Positions 43,580 through 56,150 of a stretch of 64,000 nt of DNA are shown here, piece after piece (the first letter of the stretch is position 1; each line of letters begins with the position of its first letter). A program made the position numbers and the translations under genes. Under the pieces are notes generated by a model, which saw only the letters and a list, made by a program, of their open reading frames with translations, was not told where the DNA came from and searched no databases. This DNA is from Acanthosepion esculentum (lineage: Eukaryota > Mollusca > Cephalopoda > Sepiida > Sepiidae). The stretch lies in the NCBI GenBank assembly GCA_964036315.1, contig OZ038488.1, forward strand, positions 61,154,754 to 61,218,753, written 5' to 3'.

Positions 43580-43854
43580 AAAATGTGGAAAAGACAAAGC
43601 AAAATTTGAATATGTGAGTTTACTGTTTTTTTATTTTGTTTTTGTTTTTGTTATTCTGTCGACGTCAGACGTTTCGGTCAAATAGACCTACTTCAGGACA
43701 TGGTTAATGGAGACATATTTATATTAGATTTAAGTTAGATGAAGAAACGATATATACAGGACTAGTCGACGTCGACAGAATAACAAAAACAAAATAAAAA
43801 AACAGTAAACTAACATATTCGGATTTTGCTTTGTCTTTTCCACATTTTCATCAT
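43574..43854. mobile_element. Inverted pair of PLE-like 3' ends
   Basis: The left arm 43574-43666 and right arm 43768-43854 are reverse complements over about 90 bp with few differences (atgatgaaaatgtggaaaag, acaaagcaaaat, gttattctgtcgacgtc). The about 100-bp loop holds the hammerhead-like motif at 43659-43696 on the minus strand. The layout looks like two PLE 3' ends joined head to head. Confidence 0.7.
43659..43696 (-). ncRNA. Hammerhead-like motif at a PLE end
   Basis: Minus strand: CTGAAGTA (one base longer than CUGANGA), stem II GGTC-TATTT-GACC, GAA, stem III ACGT-CTG-ACGT, then C. Everything except the inserted base in the core fits a hammerhead. Stem I is not evident. Confidence 0.5.
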
Positions 43855-43904
43855 ACCGTCGGATCTACATCCACACATTTGCTTACATATATATATATAT
43901 TAAA

Positions 43905-44070
43905 AATATATTCTTAAGCTATGCTTTATTTATGGTTAAAAGTACTGAATATCAGAAAATTTTATGTAAATATGAAAGTGGATATTGAGGTCAACACCAG
44001 GTCGTGACCCTCAGTCTATCTGAAGATTGCATTGAAGCATGAATTAAACAACCGCCATTTGATATTAACC
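43905..44070 (+). mobile_element. Repeat P, copy 2
   Basis: taaaagtactgaatatcaga, atgtaaatatgaaagtggat, attgaggtcaacacc, then CTGAAGATTGCATTGAAGCA followed by TGAATTAAAC, a degraded form of the P hairpin. Confidence 0.55.
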
Positions 44071-44079
44071 TCAGTATCC

Positions 44080-44081
<2 letters not shown>

Positions 44082-44134
<53 letters not shown>

Positions 44135-44201
44135 ATTGAGCACTTTATACCATAAATATAGCACACTTTAATAGTATATATATATATATATATATATATA
44201 T
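44082..44201. repeat. (AT)n tracts around an inverted P fragment
   Basis: AT tracts at 44082-44131 and 44176-44201 flank 44132-44175. That segment is repeat P in the opposite orientation (tgatattgagcactttatac, cataaatatagcacacttta). Confidence 0.8.
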
Positions 44202-44470
44202 TGTGTGTATTTAGGCAGCATTTTTTCATTAATACATGTTTGATTAAATAATATAGATAAGCGTTGTCTATATATTTTATGCAAGTTTTTTTCATATAGT
44301 CTGATAATCTTAATAACATTATCATTAAATAATGAAAGAAAATCACAATATTGATACATACTTTTTTTTATTTAATCCAATCTAAGCTTTCGGCTTACAT
44401 AAGCCATTATCAAAGATGACAATTACACAATATATTTATGCAATACACGAACAAGAAATTGATGATAGTA
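44202..44470 (-). mobile_element. PLE-type 3' UTR, copy 2
   Basis: Reverse complement of 26495-26725 over nearly its full length, including gataatggcttatgtaagcc and gaaagcttagattgg. It is downstream (minus strand) of a GIY-YIG C-terminus, which ties this UTR to a PLE. Confidence 0.75.
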
Positions 44471-44641
44471 TTATTTGTTTACATGGATGATTTCCAAGCA
44501 ACGATAAACACGTGCATATAAAACGCTGAAAGCGAAAATCACACGACAGCTCATGACGTCACACATGACCACGCGAGAGTGAATCCGATGAGTATTGAGT
44601 ATGGAAAGCCGTTGGTATGAACCAATGGCTTCTGTTACTAA

Positions 44642-44930
44642 TTATAGGCATTTAAGGATATTTTTGGAGATTTCATAGTTTATTTTGTTCAGGTTAGGTT
44701 TCAACTGTTTTATGTATATAGCTTCAAGAATTTTTAGTTTTTGTTTATTGTTTTCATGTTTAAGTATAATTGTGTTTTCGACGAGGATTTTCCGGAATTG
44801 TGTATGCGGCCAGGCATGTTGTTTTAAATGTCTAAAAATATATATATATGCATGTATGTATGTATATTTATATTTATATAAGTTTCTCCGCAGGTTTTTA
44901 ATACTACTGAAAATATATCTTTCCTGCAAT
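44642..44930 (-). pseudogene. PLE GIY-YIG domain C-terminus
   Basis: The minus 95-codon frame has HLKQHAWPHTQFRKILVENT, HENNKQKLKILEAIYIKQLK, PNLNKINYEISKNIL. This matches the end of PLE ORFs, where a K(I/L)LE(A/S)(I/L)YIKxLKPxLN block follows the nuclease. The N-terminal CxxC and YIG part is lost upstream. Confidence 0.75.
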
Positions 44931-44934
44931 AAAA

Positions 44935-45164
44935 TGCGTAATGCTTCTAATAGGATACGATTAAGAATATGACGTAAGTGTTATAACTCCAGCATTGTTT
45001 GATGCGCCGATCTTGCAAAATGAGGACGATCATTGACATTAGGTTAAATAATTATGCCTAACATGCATTTTATCTTTCAATAACCGTAACATATATAAGC
45101 AGATAAAGATCGTGTAAATATCTGAACTAATGGCATAATCACATCTTAAATTGTTTCATTGATA
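44935..45164. other. No recognisable gene
   Basis: Mixed AT-rich DNA. Confidence 0.4.
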
Positions 45165-45345
45165 TTTTTATAGCTTAACCTTTTGTGGGTTATATGAAGC
45201 CGAAACATTTCTTGGAGTGTAAGAATAAATAATTTTTTTCGAATTAATATTTCATTAAAAAGTGAATGTAACTAACTCGACGAGAATTCGAAATCGTTTC
45301 TCCGATTTCTCATCTTGTGCCTCAATTACACCATATGCCAGCTAT
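45165..45345 (-). mobile_element. Ceph-SINE-like copy
   Basis: A degenerate tail at the left (gtgggttatatgaagccgaa), then gaatgtaactaactcgacga, gaattcgaaatcgtttctcc (box B-like inverted) and ctcaattacaccatatgcc (box A side). Confidence 0.55.
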
Positions 45346-45402
45346 ATCTCAAAATTAAAAAAAATATATTATAATGTGTCGTACAAATGCACCAATCTCC
45401 TA

Positions 45403-45407
<5 letters not shown>

Positions 45408-45486
<79 letters not shown>
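45408..45486. repeat. (AT)n microsatellite
   Basis: Pure AT tract of about 78 bp; an (AAT)n run follows at 45613-45645. Confidence 0.97.
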
Positions 45487-45489
<3 letters not shown>

Positions 45490-45609
45490 GCACCGTCTTT
45501 CAAATAAATGAAAACCTGGAAATTTATTAAATCAAAGAAATGAGATAACGGTTTTTTTTAAGACACCACCATATATTCGCCTTAAATAATTAGCATTTCA
45601 TAAATGGAC

Positions 45610-45646
<37 letters not shown>

Positions 45647-45649
45647 TAC

Positions 45650-46655
45650 CAAAATACCATATAAAAATTACAAAATGCCATATAAAATCTATTAACAAAT
45701 TAAATAAAAACAATTTGTTTAAAAATATTACCCAACCATAATCTTAACGCCCCTTTAAGAAATCATCAACAAAAAAACAAAAACAAAACAAAAACAAATA
45801 AACACCAAAAACGACCGGAACTACAACATCAATCAGTTAGAGTTTTAGGAGGGAGCTTGATAAGATTAGCCATTGTAGCCAGACAAAAAAAAACAACCTT
45901 ACACGACTCCAAAAACTTGACATATAACAAACACCCCTACTTCCATCAAAGTAGAGACCCGTTGATAATGAGAAACAAATAATAGATCACCCCCCCACCA
46001 TTTTAACAGAACTATAAATCAGTAAAACATTCAGTTGCTTAGTTTATTCCAAACATCGCTTGAGTCATCTAACAGTTAAGGTTTAATATGGAAATTAAAC
46101 TTGTATACGGATGACCAGTTTTGAAACATAGTAATTTCTGTATCACAAGGGAATCATATTAAAAAAAAAGAAGTATAATGTACGATCTACTTCTGTATCG
46201 AGCACAGTTTTGTTTTGTTTTTAAATTTTAAAAAATACTAAATAACTTCCGTCATCAATCTTACAGTCCTTTCCTATTATATTAATACACACACGCACAC
46301 ACACATACACACACACACATATATATATATTTATGGTATGGAGCTATGGGATTTAAATTTAATTTCATAATTAAATTTAAAATTGTAGTTTGTGTTTTGA
46401 AACATGGTAATTCCAGTGTGGCGATAGAACCATATTTTTAAAATAGAAAGTAAGTATAATATTATGCTCTACTGATTTGTATTGTAAATCTCTCTGTTCT
46501 TATTATTTTAATATATATAAGTATATATATTACAATATTTTTTTTAAAAAATATTATAATATAAGCTCTACTTCTGTATGAAGCACTGTCTTTTTAAAAG
46601 CAAAAATACTAAGGAAGTCCGGATTATTTACCTAACGTGTTCCTTCCTATTTTTC
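45650..46655. other. No recognisable gene
   Basis: A-rich on the plus strand, with short AC and AT runs at 46287-46330. The phrase tttgaaacatagtaatttctg recurs as tttgaaacatggtaattccag about 280 bp on (46121 and 46396). A third phrase, ctctacttctgtatgaagca (46565), matches 46185. This suggests an old tandem duplication. Confidence 0.45.
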
Positions 46656-46665
46656 TGCATACCTG

Positions 46666-46695
46666 CACACACACACACACACACACACATAAATA

Positions 46696-46778
<83 letters not shown>
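46666..46778. repeat. (AC)n-(AT)n microsatellite
   Basis: AC run 46666-46688, then AT with one AC interruption to 46778. Confidence 0.97.
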
Positions 46779-46780
<2 letters not shown>

Positions 46781-47327
46781 TAACATATAAATATACTGAT
46801 TTATAAATACCTGAACTAATCAAATTACGAATATGTTTTAGTGTAACAGACGCTTTTCTTATCATGTAAAATCAGCCGAATGCAATTTTTGTTAGAATAC
46901 TTTTGTAAATTCGTAAATTAAAATGTGTTGTTATCATTTAATCTCAGTTTTCAGTTCACCATCATTCGTTATTTGGTATGAAATAAATAGTCTTCATTTG
47001 TTTTCCAAAACGTAAGTTAAATGAAAGACTGAAAAGAGATAATAAACGTGATGCTTGGAATTCAGAAGAGCATTATCACACTTTGCATCAACAAATGCAC
47101 CAAAAGATCCAAGGTGATACACAAATAATCTACTTACCGATAGAATAATTTTATTTAATCCGGAAGAGTACTTAAGAAACAACAAAAATAAAGCGAAATC
47201 ATTTGCAATAACAGCAGTGTGCTATAGAAAAAAATATTTTTTTGTCGGAGCAGCTTTGGTAAGTAAAGAACTGTAGGCATCAAAGCAAATTCTTTAAAAT
47301 TTAATCGTGCAAATACACACGCACACA

Positions 47328-47330
<3 letters not shown>
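46779..47330. other. No recognisable gene
   Basis: AT-rich DNA, no motif. Confidence 0.4.

Positions 47331-47388
<58 letters not shown>
47331..47388. repeat. (AT)n microsatellite
   Basis: Pure AT tract. Confidence 0.97.
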
Positions 47389-47390
<2 letters not shown>

Positions 47391-47589
47391 GCAGCAATCT
47401 TTTATATAGATTTCATTGTGGAGGACAAAACTTCTTTTCAGTTTCTCTCAAAGTTCTAATAAGGTAGAGAATTGTAGTACTTCTGACAATAATCATTATA
47501 GACAATGTTCGTCACACAAAAAAGAATGTGTGTAAGAACTGTAGATGAACTGAATACATTTAAACTTTTATTGTTTTTCACATTTAATT

Positions 47590-47625
47590 ATATATATATA
47601 TATATGTATACATATATACATATAC

Positions 47626-47694
<69 letters not shown>
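47590..47694. repeat. (AT)n microsatellite with AC interruptions
   Basis: AT-rich dinucleotide tract directly preceding repeat P. Confidence 0.95.
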
Positions 47695-47930
47695 ATTATG
47701 ATAAAAGTATAGTATAGCCATATTTGTGGATAAAAGTGCTCAATATCAGAGATAGAGCGTATGTGAATATAAAAGTCGACACTGAGGTCAACACGAAACG
47801 GCGACAATCAGTTTCATGCTTCAGTGTGATCTTCACATACGCACACACACAGACACAGACACACGCACACACACAGAGACACACATACACACACACATAC
47901 ATGACTAAAAGTTTCATATGGACTTAAGTT
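47695..47930 (+). mobile_element. Repeat P, copy 3, with (AC)n
   Basis: aagtgctcaatatcagagat and agcgtatgtgaatataaaag are near-identical to 17281-17339. It continues into cgacactgaggtcaacacga, then the inverted hairpin (gtttcatgcttcagtg), then an AC-rich run to 47904. The hairpin orientation is opposite to that in copies 1 and 2. Confidence 0.65.
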
Positions 47931-48636
47931 TGATAATGTTATTTTAATACAATTCTCAAGCGGTAAATTTATACAATGCTTATAAGTGTCTTTTATGAGT
48001 ATTATATTACTTCCACAAGTACTTTAGTAACCCGGTTCAGTCTAGTCGCAGCAGTTTCAATCATAATTTTGTCACCAGTACAAAACAAAATAAAGTATTT
48101 TTCCTTCATTTCACTTTTAGAACAACGGTTATATCGGCTGAGACTTTTCTGAAAAAAAGCTGATAGAAATACCAATAAAATCGGGTGCGAAAATGAAAAT
48201 TAGTTCATTCTTGAATGCAAAAGATAAAAAAAAATTATTGTCTACTATACACCATTATTTTTTTTTATATTTCTCTTCAATTGACAAAATGATTACTAAT
48301 CAATCAATAACTATTTCCTCCTTGATTAAAAAAGTATCCCAGTCAGGTAGATGTCATACGTAATCAGTTTTGCATGATAATAGATTGTTCGATATTTTGT
48401 CTGAGTTAAAAGAGACTTATAATTTGAAAGAATACAATCCGATTATTCTGATAGTATTTTACCGAAATTCTGAGTGTCAATGACAAAATAAATGTTTGCC
48501 TTATACTTAAAATTAAATCAAGTTCTCTAAAAAGACAAACCAATTCTTCAAAAGCAATCGCTATAGTAAAATACCAAAACGGCTTAATTCATAAATAACA
48601 ATTTCTTTCTCTTTGTGTATCAATCACTTAAATAGA
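47931..48636. other. No recognisable gene
   Basis: AT-rich DNA. Confidence 0.4.
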
Positions 48637-48638
48637 AA

Positions 48639-48741
48639 GTTTACGGTCATATCACATTCAAGCTCCGGTTCTCGTTCGATCACGGAAGTTAAGCAACGTT
48701 GAGCGTGGTCAATAATTAGATGAATGACCGCGTGGAAAATG
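48639..48741 (+). pseudogene. 5S rRNA-derived segment (SINE head)
   Basis: About 100 bases are collinear with 5S rRNA but with many substitutions and no 3' end (the helix I closing strand is absent). It is therefore not a functional 5S gene. It lies at the exact 5' end of a SINE body. Confidence 0.7.
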
Positions 48742-48992
48742 GAAATCGGAAAACCGATTTCTAATTTCAGTTGGGTTCGTTATATTGAATTACACGCGAA
48801 TAATATTCAGAAATATATGAATTCACCTCTTCTCAGCCCAGCTATAGGTTAATTTGCAGAACTTGTATGAGTACATCGTTGCTATGTATAAAAAAGTATT
48901 ATAATCCAAAAAAAGTAATATTTCTGGATTTAAATAACCTTCAAAAGGTTGATAAGCTGTAAAAAACAAATCAATCGCTATCATGGGTTCTT
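48639..48992 (+). mobile_element. SINE with a 5S rRNA-like head, then tRNA-like part, body and shared tail
   Basis: 48639-48741 aligns with metazoan 5S rRNA positions 1 to about 95 (tttacggtcatatcac, ccggttctcgttcgatcac, ggaagttaagcaacgttg, gatgaatgaccgcgtgg). Box A, the intermediate element and box C regions are included. Then ggaaatcggaaaaccgattt... parallels the SINE-A box B region. From 48768 the Ceph-SINE-like body follows (gttgggttcgttatattgaa to agctataggttaat). The tail is at 48935-48992 (taaataaccttcaaaaggtt, gataagctgtaaaaaac). It joins a 5S-type Pol III promoter to a tRNA-type SINE body. Confidence 0.75.
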
Positions 48993-49159
48993 CGTTGCAG
49001 TTATTAGTTTTGTCTTATTGTAATCATATACATAGTGAGATCATTACAAGTGATAGTTATCTTCACGTCATTCTTTGGTGTCTCTTATTTCAAAGTAACT
49101 CTTCCTGAATTCTATGATATCAAAGGTGGGATAAGAAAACAAACTGTGAAGCATTATTT

Positions 49160-50047
<888 letters not shown>

Positions 50048-50146
50048 CAAAAATAATAACTAATAATGATAATAATAAAATGATCGTGATAATAATAATA
50101 ACAATAATAAATTAAAAAATATTTAAAAATATATTATATATATAAA

Positions 50147-51250
<1,104 letters not shown>

Positions 51251-51254
51251 TCAC

Positions 51255-51489
51255 TTATGCATAACCACCGAAAGAGACATTTGAAATTTCTTGGGCAAGT
51301 AACGAAAAAAGACGTCTTGGAAAATATGATACTCATAGGAAGGATTGAAGGAAAGAGCTACAGAGGAAAAGAACGCATAATCTACCTAGCGAGCTTGAGT
51401 AAATGGATGGCAAAACGGAGTGTAAGATGTGCAAACTTCTGGAAATTGTGGAGGTTTATGATCGCCAACGTCCTGAATGGACAGAATAT
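51255..51489 (+). pseudogene. LINE-A C-terminal tail and 3' end
   Basis: The open plus frame from 51257 reads HNHRKRHLKFLGQVTKKDVL, ENMILIGRIEGKSYRGKERI, IYLASLSKWMAKR. A shortened FWKLWRFMIANVLNGQN end follows. The final bases pass directly into an AAG microsatellite. Confidence 0.8.
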
Positions 51490-51572
51490 AAAGAAGAAGA
51501 AGAAGAAGAAGAAGAAGAAGAAGAAGAAGAAGAAGAAGAAGAAGAAGAAGAAGAAGAAGAAGAAGAAGAAGA
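51490..51572 (+). repeat. (AAG)n tail of a LINE-A copy
   Basis: About 27 AAG units start exactly at the LINE-A 3' end. Confidence 0.97.
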
Positions 51573-52324
51573 TGTATAATGTTAAGAATGCTGTTTAAAA
51601 GCATCTTAAAATTCTTGCTGTTGAGTCTAAGATCTGGGAATCGTTAACAGAAAATCATGTTTGGAGAGAAATAGAAAACAATAGTTTTAATAGTATTAGT
51701 GAGATTAACTGTTTCCTTTTAAGGAAACAAACGGCATTTATTGACGAACAGATAAGGTAACTCTTTCTCCGGTCCACTGTTATCTTTATTTTTATTATTG
51801 ATAGAGGTTTCCTTAACTTTCCTTTAAGGTAGGGTAGAAATTAACATCTTGATTATATCATTTTTCTCTCTTGGAGTCAAGACGTCCCAGAAAAAGAAGT
51901 TTGATCGAGCAATCTTGAAACTGGAAAGCATGACATGACGTCACTCCCAGATAATTTTCAGCCTGGGCCATACCTGCAACGACTGTGAAAGTGGCTTCTT
52001 TTCTAAAGCATTGGTTGACGTTAAGCAATCCCAAGTAGACGACCTACAGAAGTATGATTCTTTTTTTTTAATATGTTGCTCAGTAGCTGGTTTGAAACGT
52101 CACATAAGAGTGTATAATTGCTTGGAAATACTGAAGCGGTAAACTTGATTCACTTATTTGCTACCTGGTACTCAATTTTAAATTGGAGAGATAGCCATCT
52201 TTTGCCTAGAACTCGCAATCACCCGAAACGCACACACATGTGTCTGTGAGTGAGTATACATGAATGCCAAAAATATACTACCTCAAGAATGCCACATTTA
52301 TTAGAAGGGAATATAATTTACTCA
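51573..52324. other. No recognisable gene
   Basis: Mixed DNA, nothing assigned. Confidence 0.4.
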
Positions 52325-52640
52325 GGTGATTTGTTTTATTTGGTTTATTTTCTTTTACAGCATATCAACATCAATGAGTTATTTAATGCCGACCAGATTT
52401 TTAGGGTAGGTTCGTATGAATAGAATACATATTCTTTATAAGAAATCAGTTTGTACATCAGGTTTCATTGACGTATTTTTGTAAAGAGTAATATTTTTTC
52501 GAAGTAATATTTTTTTAAAAATGTATTGTTTATAAATATTTTTTTCGAAAATGTAATTCGGTTAATATTGTTTTATTTTTCCAAATGGATTGCTAGTATT
52601 TTTACTATAAAAATGTATTTTTATACATTCCTAGTTTGTT
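52325..52640 (-). mobile_element. Family X SINE-like element, copy
   Basis: Tail at the left (ttacagcatatcaacatcaa, gagttatttaatgccgacca), degenerate about 30-bp units (aaaaatgtattgtttataaa, attgctagtatttttactat), ending near agtttgttcact where a MITE begins. Confidence 0.6.
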
Positions 52641-52856
52641 CACTCCAGTTACTTATAATAAAAAGCAAGCATTGAAGCAGGTGGCTTGCAGTTCGAACAG
52701 TATTGGTAATTAATTTACTAATGTTTACCATAGCATTTTGTTGTTATTAACCAGAATTAACTTGATTATTTTAATAATAAATTTCTGAACTGTTGATTAA
52801 TTACTTTGTCTTAATTGTTATTGTAAGTAACTCTATAGTGACTTTATTGCCACCCT
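52641..52856 (+). mobile_element. TA-type MITE, copy 1, left end lost
   Basis: gcaggtggcttgcagttcga, ttaaccagaattaacttgat and the right end actttattgccaccctg followed by TA match 53717-53956 in the same orientation. The first 30 or so bases of the left terminal repeat are missing. Confidence 0.75.
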
Positions 52857-52876
52857 GTATATATATCTCATTACAC

Positions 52877-52946
52877 ACTAACACACACACACGCGCACGC
52901 ACGCACGTGTATATTTGCGTGCGTGTGTGCGTGTGTGTGTGTGTGT
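52877..52946. repeat. (AC)n / (GC,GT)n region
   Basis: AC/GC dinucleotides followed by their complement GT/GC form a palindromic dinucleotide tract. Confidence 0.9.
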
Positions 52947-53114
52947 TTTTAAGGTTACAGTAAATAAAATTTATGTTGTTTTTCGTAACAGTGTTCAATA
53001 GCGGAGATAAAGTCACTATGGCGACAAATATCGACCGACACTTAAAATCAATGGTAAAAAAAAAGATCTAAAATTAAAAAATGGGAATCGTCTTCAAGAG
53101 CGATTTTAATTATT

Positions 53115-53392
<278 letters not shown>

Positions 53393-53466
53393 GTGTGGGG
53401 GTGTATGTGTGTATGTATGTTTTTCTTTGGGTCAAATATAGATCGGAATGATAATTTCCTATTTCT

Positions 53467-53467
<1 letters not shown>

Positions 53468-53528
<61 letters not shown>

Positions 53529-53529
53529 A
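53468..53529. repeat. (AT)n-(AC)n microsatellite
   Basis: AT to 53510 then AC. Confidence 0.97.
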
Positions 53530-53716
53530 ACACGTGTATATATAGGGTGGGTATATTTGAGTATTTTAGGTGGTATGCAAAAAACGCAATGTAAATTACC
53601 ACATGAATGCAATATTTCTAAGTTAAATTTTTACAAATCGGTGTAACCTGTAGTTACAGATATATACAATCACGCATATATACAGACGCGTGCACACACA
53701 ATTACACACCCATATA

Positions 53717-53956
53717 CAGGGTGGCAATATAGGTCACTATACAGTTACTGAAATAATAAAAATCAAAATAATTGAAGCAGGTGGCTCGCATTTCGAACAA
53801 TATCGGTTATTAATTTTAATGTTTACCATAACATTTTATTATTATTAACCAGAATTAACTCTAACCATTTTAATAATAAATTTCTGAACTGTTGATTAAT
53901 TGCTTTGTCTCGATTGTTATTGTAAGCAACAGTATGGTACCTTTATTGCCACCCTG
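53717..53956 (+). mobile_element. TA-type MITE, copy 2, complete
   Basis: 240 bp with TA on both sides (53715-53716, 53957-53958). The ends CAGGGTGGCAATATAGGTCA and, inverted, CAGGGTGGCAATAAAGGTAC continue with imperfect pairing for about 40 bp. It has no coding capacity. TA duplication and length suit a Tc1/mariner-mobilised MITE. Confidence 0.85.
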
Positions 53957-53999
53957 TATATAGGTATATATAAATTTGTTTGCATATACATATATGTAT

Positions 54000-54016
54000 A
54001 TATATATATATATATT
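54000..54016. repeat. Short (AT)n tract
   Basis: AT run in AT-rich DNA. Confidence 0.8.
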
Positions 54017-54329
54017 ATATACGATTTAATAGATATTTTTTTAAGTGGTGAATGCGATAATTTTGACAGCGACTCGATCTACACAAGAAAACGTCTCTTT
54101 TAGTAAAGTCTTAATACTTTTTTTAAAATATATGTTTTTTGTAGAGATATATGTGGGCGATAATGCACTGAGTTAATTGGGGTATTTTATTTCCTCCCCC
54201 TCACAGTATTTACACTGCTAGGCCAACTCAAACGCACGCGTCTTTACCGAAAAAAACACGCTTTATTAAAAAAAACAGAAAATATCAATTATTTATATCT
54301 GTACTTGAACCCGTTTATTATATTCTTTC

Positions 54330-54850
54330 CTTTCTTTTTATGTGCCATGTCCTTTCAGGACGTAGGCGATCATGACTCTCCACCTGTCTCTATCCCTTGC
54401 AGATCTCAACAAGTTCTTTCCCTCTGCTTCCTTTTCCAGACCACATTCTGTCATCAACTTGCTAAAGGCCGCCGAGTATGTCACGCGTTGTTTTCTCTTG
54501 TCTCTCTTTCCCTCTATTCGACCTATGAGTATCAAATTCACCAGGCCCTACTTTCTCATTATGTGTCTCAGAAACTTCAGCTGCCTTAAGTATAAGCCTC
54601 CTCCTTGTTTGCAACCTATATAAGACCTCATCGTTGCTCACACGCTCGTTCCATGATATCCTTAGCATCCTTCTGTAGAACCACATCTCTGTAGCCCCGA
54701 GTATCTTCCTCATCTTTGAGGAAATCGTCCAACATTCGCTGCCGTAAAGAAGGGCAGATATCACGTAACAGCTCAGTATTCTTTTCTTTGTTACCAAAGA
54801 CATCCTCCCGTCTCGTAATACTCTGTCCAGTTTTTTGGAATTTATGTTTG
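54330..54850 (-). pseudogene. LINE-A post-RT region and 3' end
   Basis: Minus strand: VTKKRILSCYVISALLYGSE, CWTISSKMRKILGATEMWFY, RRMLRISWNERVSNDEVLYR. A frameshift follows, then LILIGRIEGKRDKRKQRVTY and VMIAYVLKGHGT. The 3' end is at about 54338 beside ttctttttatgtgccatg. Very close to 49160-49830, suggesting relatively recent copies. Confidence 0.85.
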
Positions 54851-55850
54851 TGAATTTTCTAATTGTTGTGACTTTTTAACCTCTCTATACTTCTACTGTC
54901 GTTCAGCACACAGATACACGAGTGTATGTATATAAATATGTATCGAGTTACTTGTAAGAAGCTCCAGGCATGGCTAACCTTTATCGAGCAGTCGGCCACC
55001 TGATTTATCACTCCTCATCAGGCGGTCCGCACTAAAGATTCAACGTAATTTTTCATAGTATGTTCCTCAGCTATGTTCGCTACATAAGACGATACGCGTA
55101 AGCATATATCTTAGAAATAGGGGGAAATGTTTTTAGCGATTTTTTTTTGAGAAAGATTATTCTGTAAATAAAAAAATGGAAGCCTACGTATATTAACACT
55201 GACGTGTGATTTACAAATGTTGTTACGTATGATTTATTTCTAATGTATTCATCTGAATTTTTTTTAAAGAAAATTACATTTCTTCTTCAGAGAAAAAATA
55301 TCAAGAATGTTTCCTGTTATAAGGGAAAAATAACTTTACACGTATGATACTGCTTTGTGAAAATCGCTAATGGTTTAAAATAATGAAAACGATACATTCG
55401 ACTAAACATTACAAAATTCACGCAACATTGTACTTAATCATTGTTTATATATGTGGTTAAATATGAGAAAATGGGGGTCATTTTACTTTTGAAATTAAGC
55501 GTGCCATTGATAAATCCCAAACACGCCCCATGAAAACCGCGGGTCGCAGTTTGCCCGTGACTGAACCCTTTCCTGAATCGAAGGGGATATCATGCAAAAC
55601 AAAATTATTGACTATTGAAGCGGCGATAATTGTTTTTAGGCCTGATGCAGAGGAAAAGCAATGTATAATATCTTATCCTTGCCTCAAATGTTTTTAAGCA
55701 TCAGGTCAGCGGTGTTAGCAATGATTTGCCATGCAGGAAAAACTTGTTGAATCATCCACGCCAGACTGAGACCTAAAAATGAAACCCTATGAGACACAAA
55801 CTCTAGGCTGTATACTCCCAGAATGACGGACTGACTGTTATACAGTTTCT
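54851..55850. other. No recognisable gene
   Basis: AT-rich to mixed. cctgatttatcactcctcat + caggcggtccgcac (55000-55035) contains a small palindrome, unassigned. Confidence 0.35.
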
Positions 55851-55854
55851 GATC

Positions 55855-56150
55855 TTTATATGTAACTCGAAGAGAAAATAATGACATAACCAAGATATTG
55901 AGGTTTCACACTACTTCAAAGAAAACGTTAAGAAGGGAACTCCCAAGAATAGTGGAAAATACGAAAACATTTAGTGGACTTGAGAAAATCGTTTATACTG
56001 AAAATGTTTTTTAATATAACGATTTTATAAATTTCAGCTTAAAGTAGCACTTGTTGTTAATGAATGCCTACTGTTTACTTATAAGGAAACGGCTAATATG
56101 ACTTTATCATTGACTTCTTTTACAACATTACACTTTTTCGTCAACAATGA
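55855..56150. repeat. Dispersed repeat R, copy 3
   Basis: taactcgaagagaaaataat, gttaagaagggaactcccaa, tggacttgagaaaatcg, cgattttataaatttcagct and aaacggctaatatgac, ordered as in the other two copies. aaacggctaatat is also in copy 1. Confidence 0.55.

Noticed and set aside
48639..48741. Functional 5S rRNA gene
   Set aside because: Many substitutions, missing 3' strand of helix I, and direct fusion to a SINE body.
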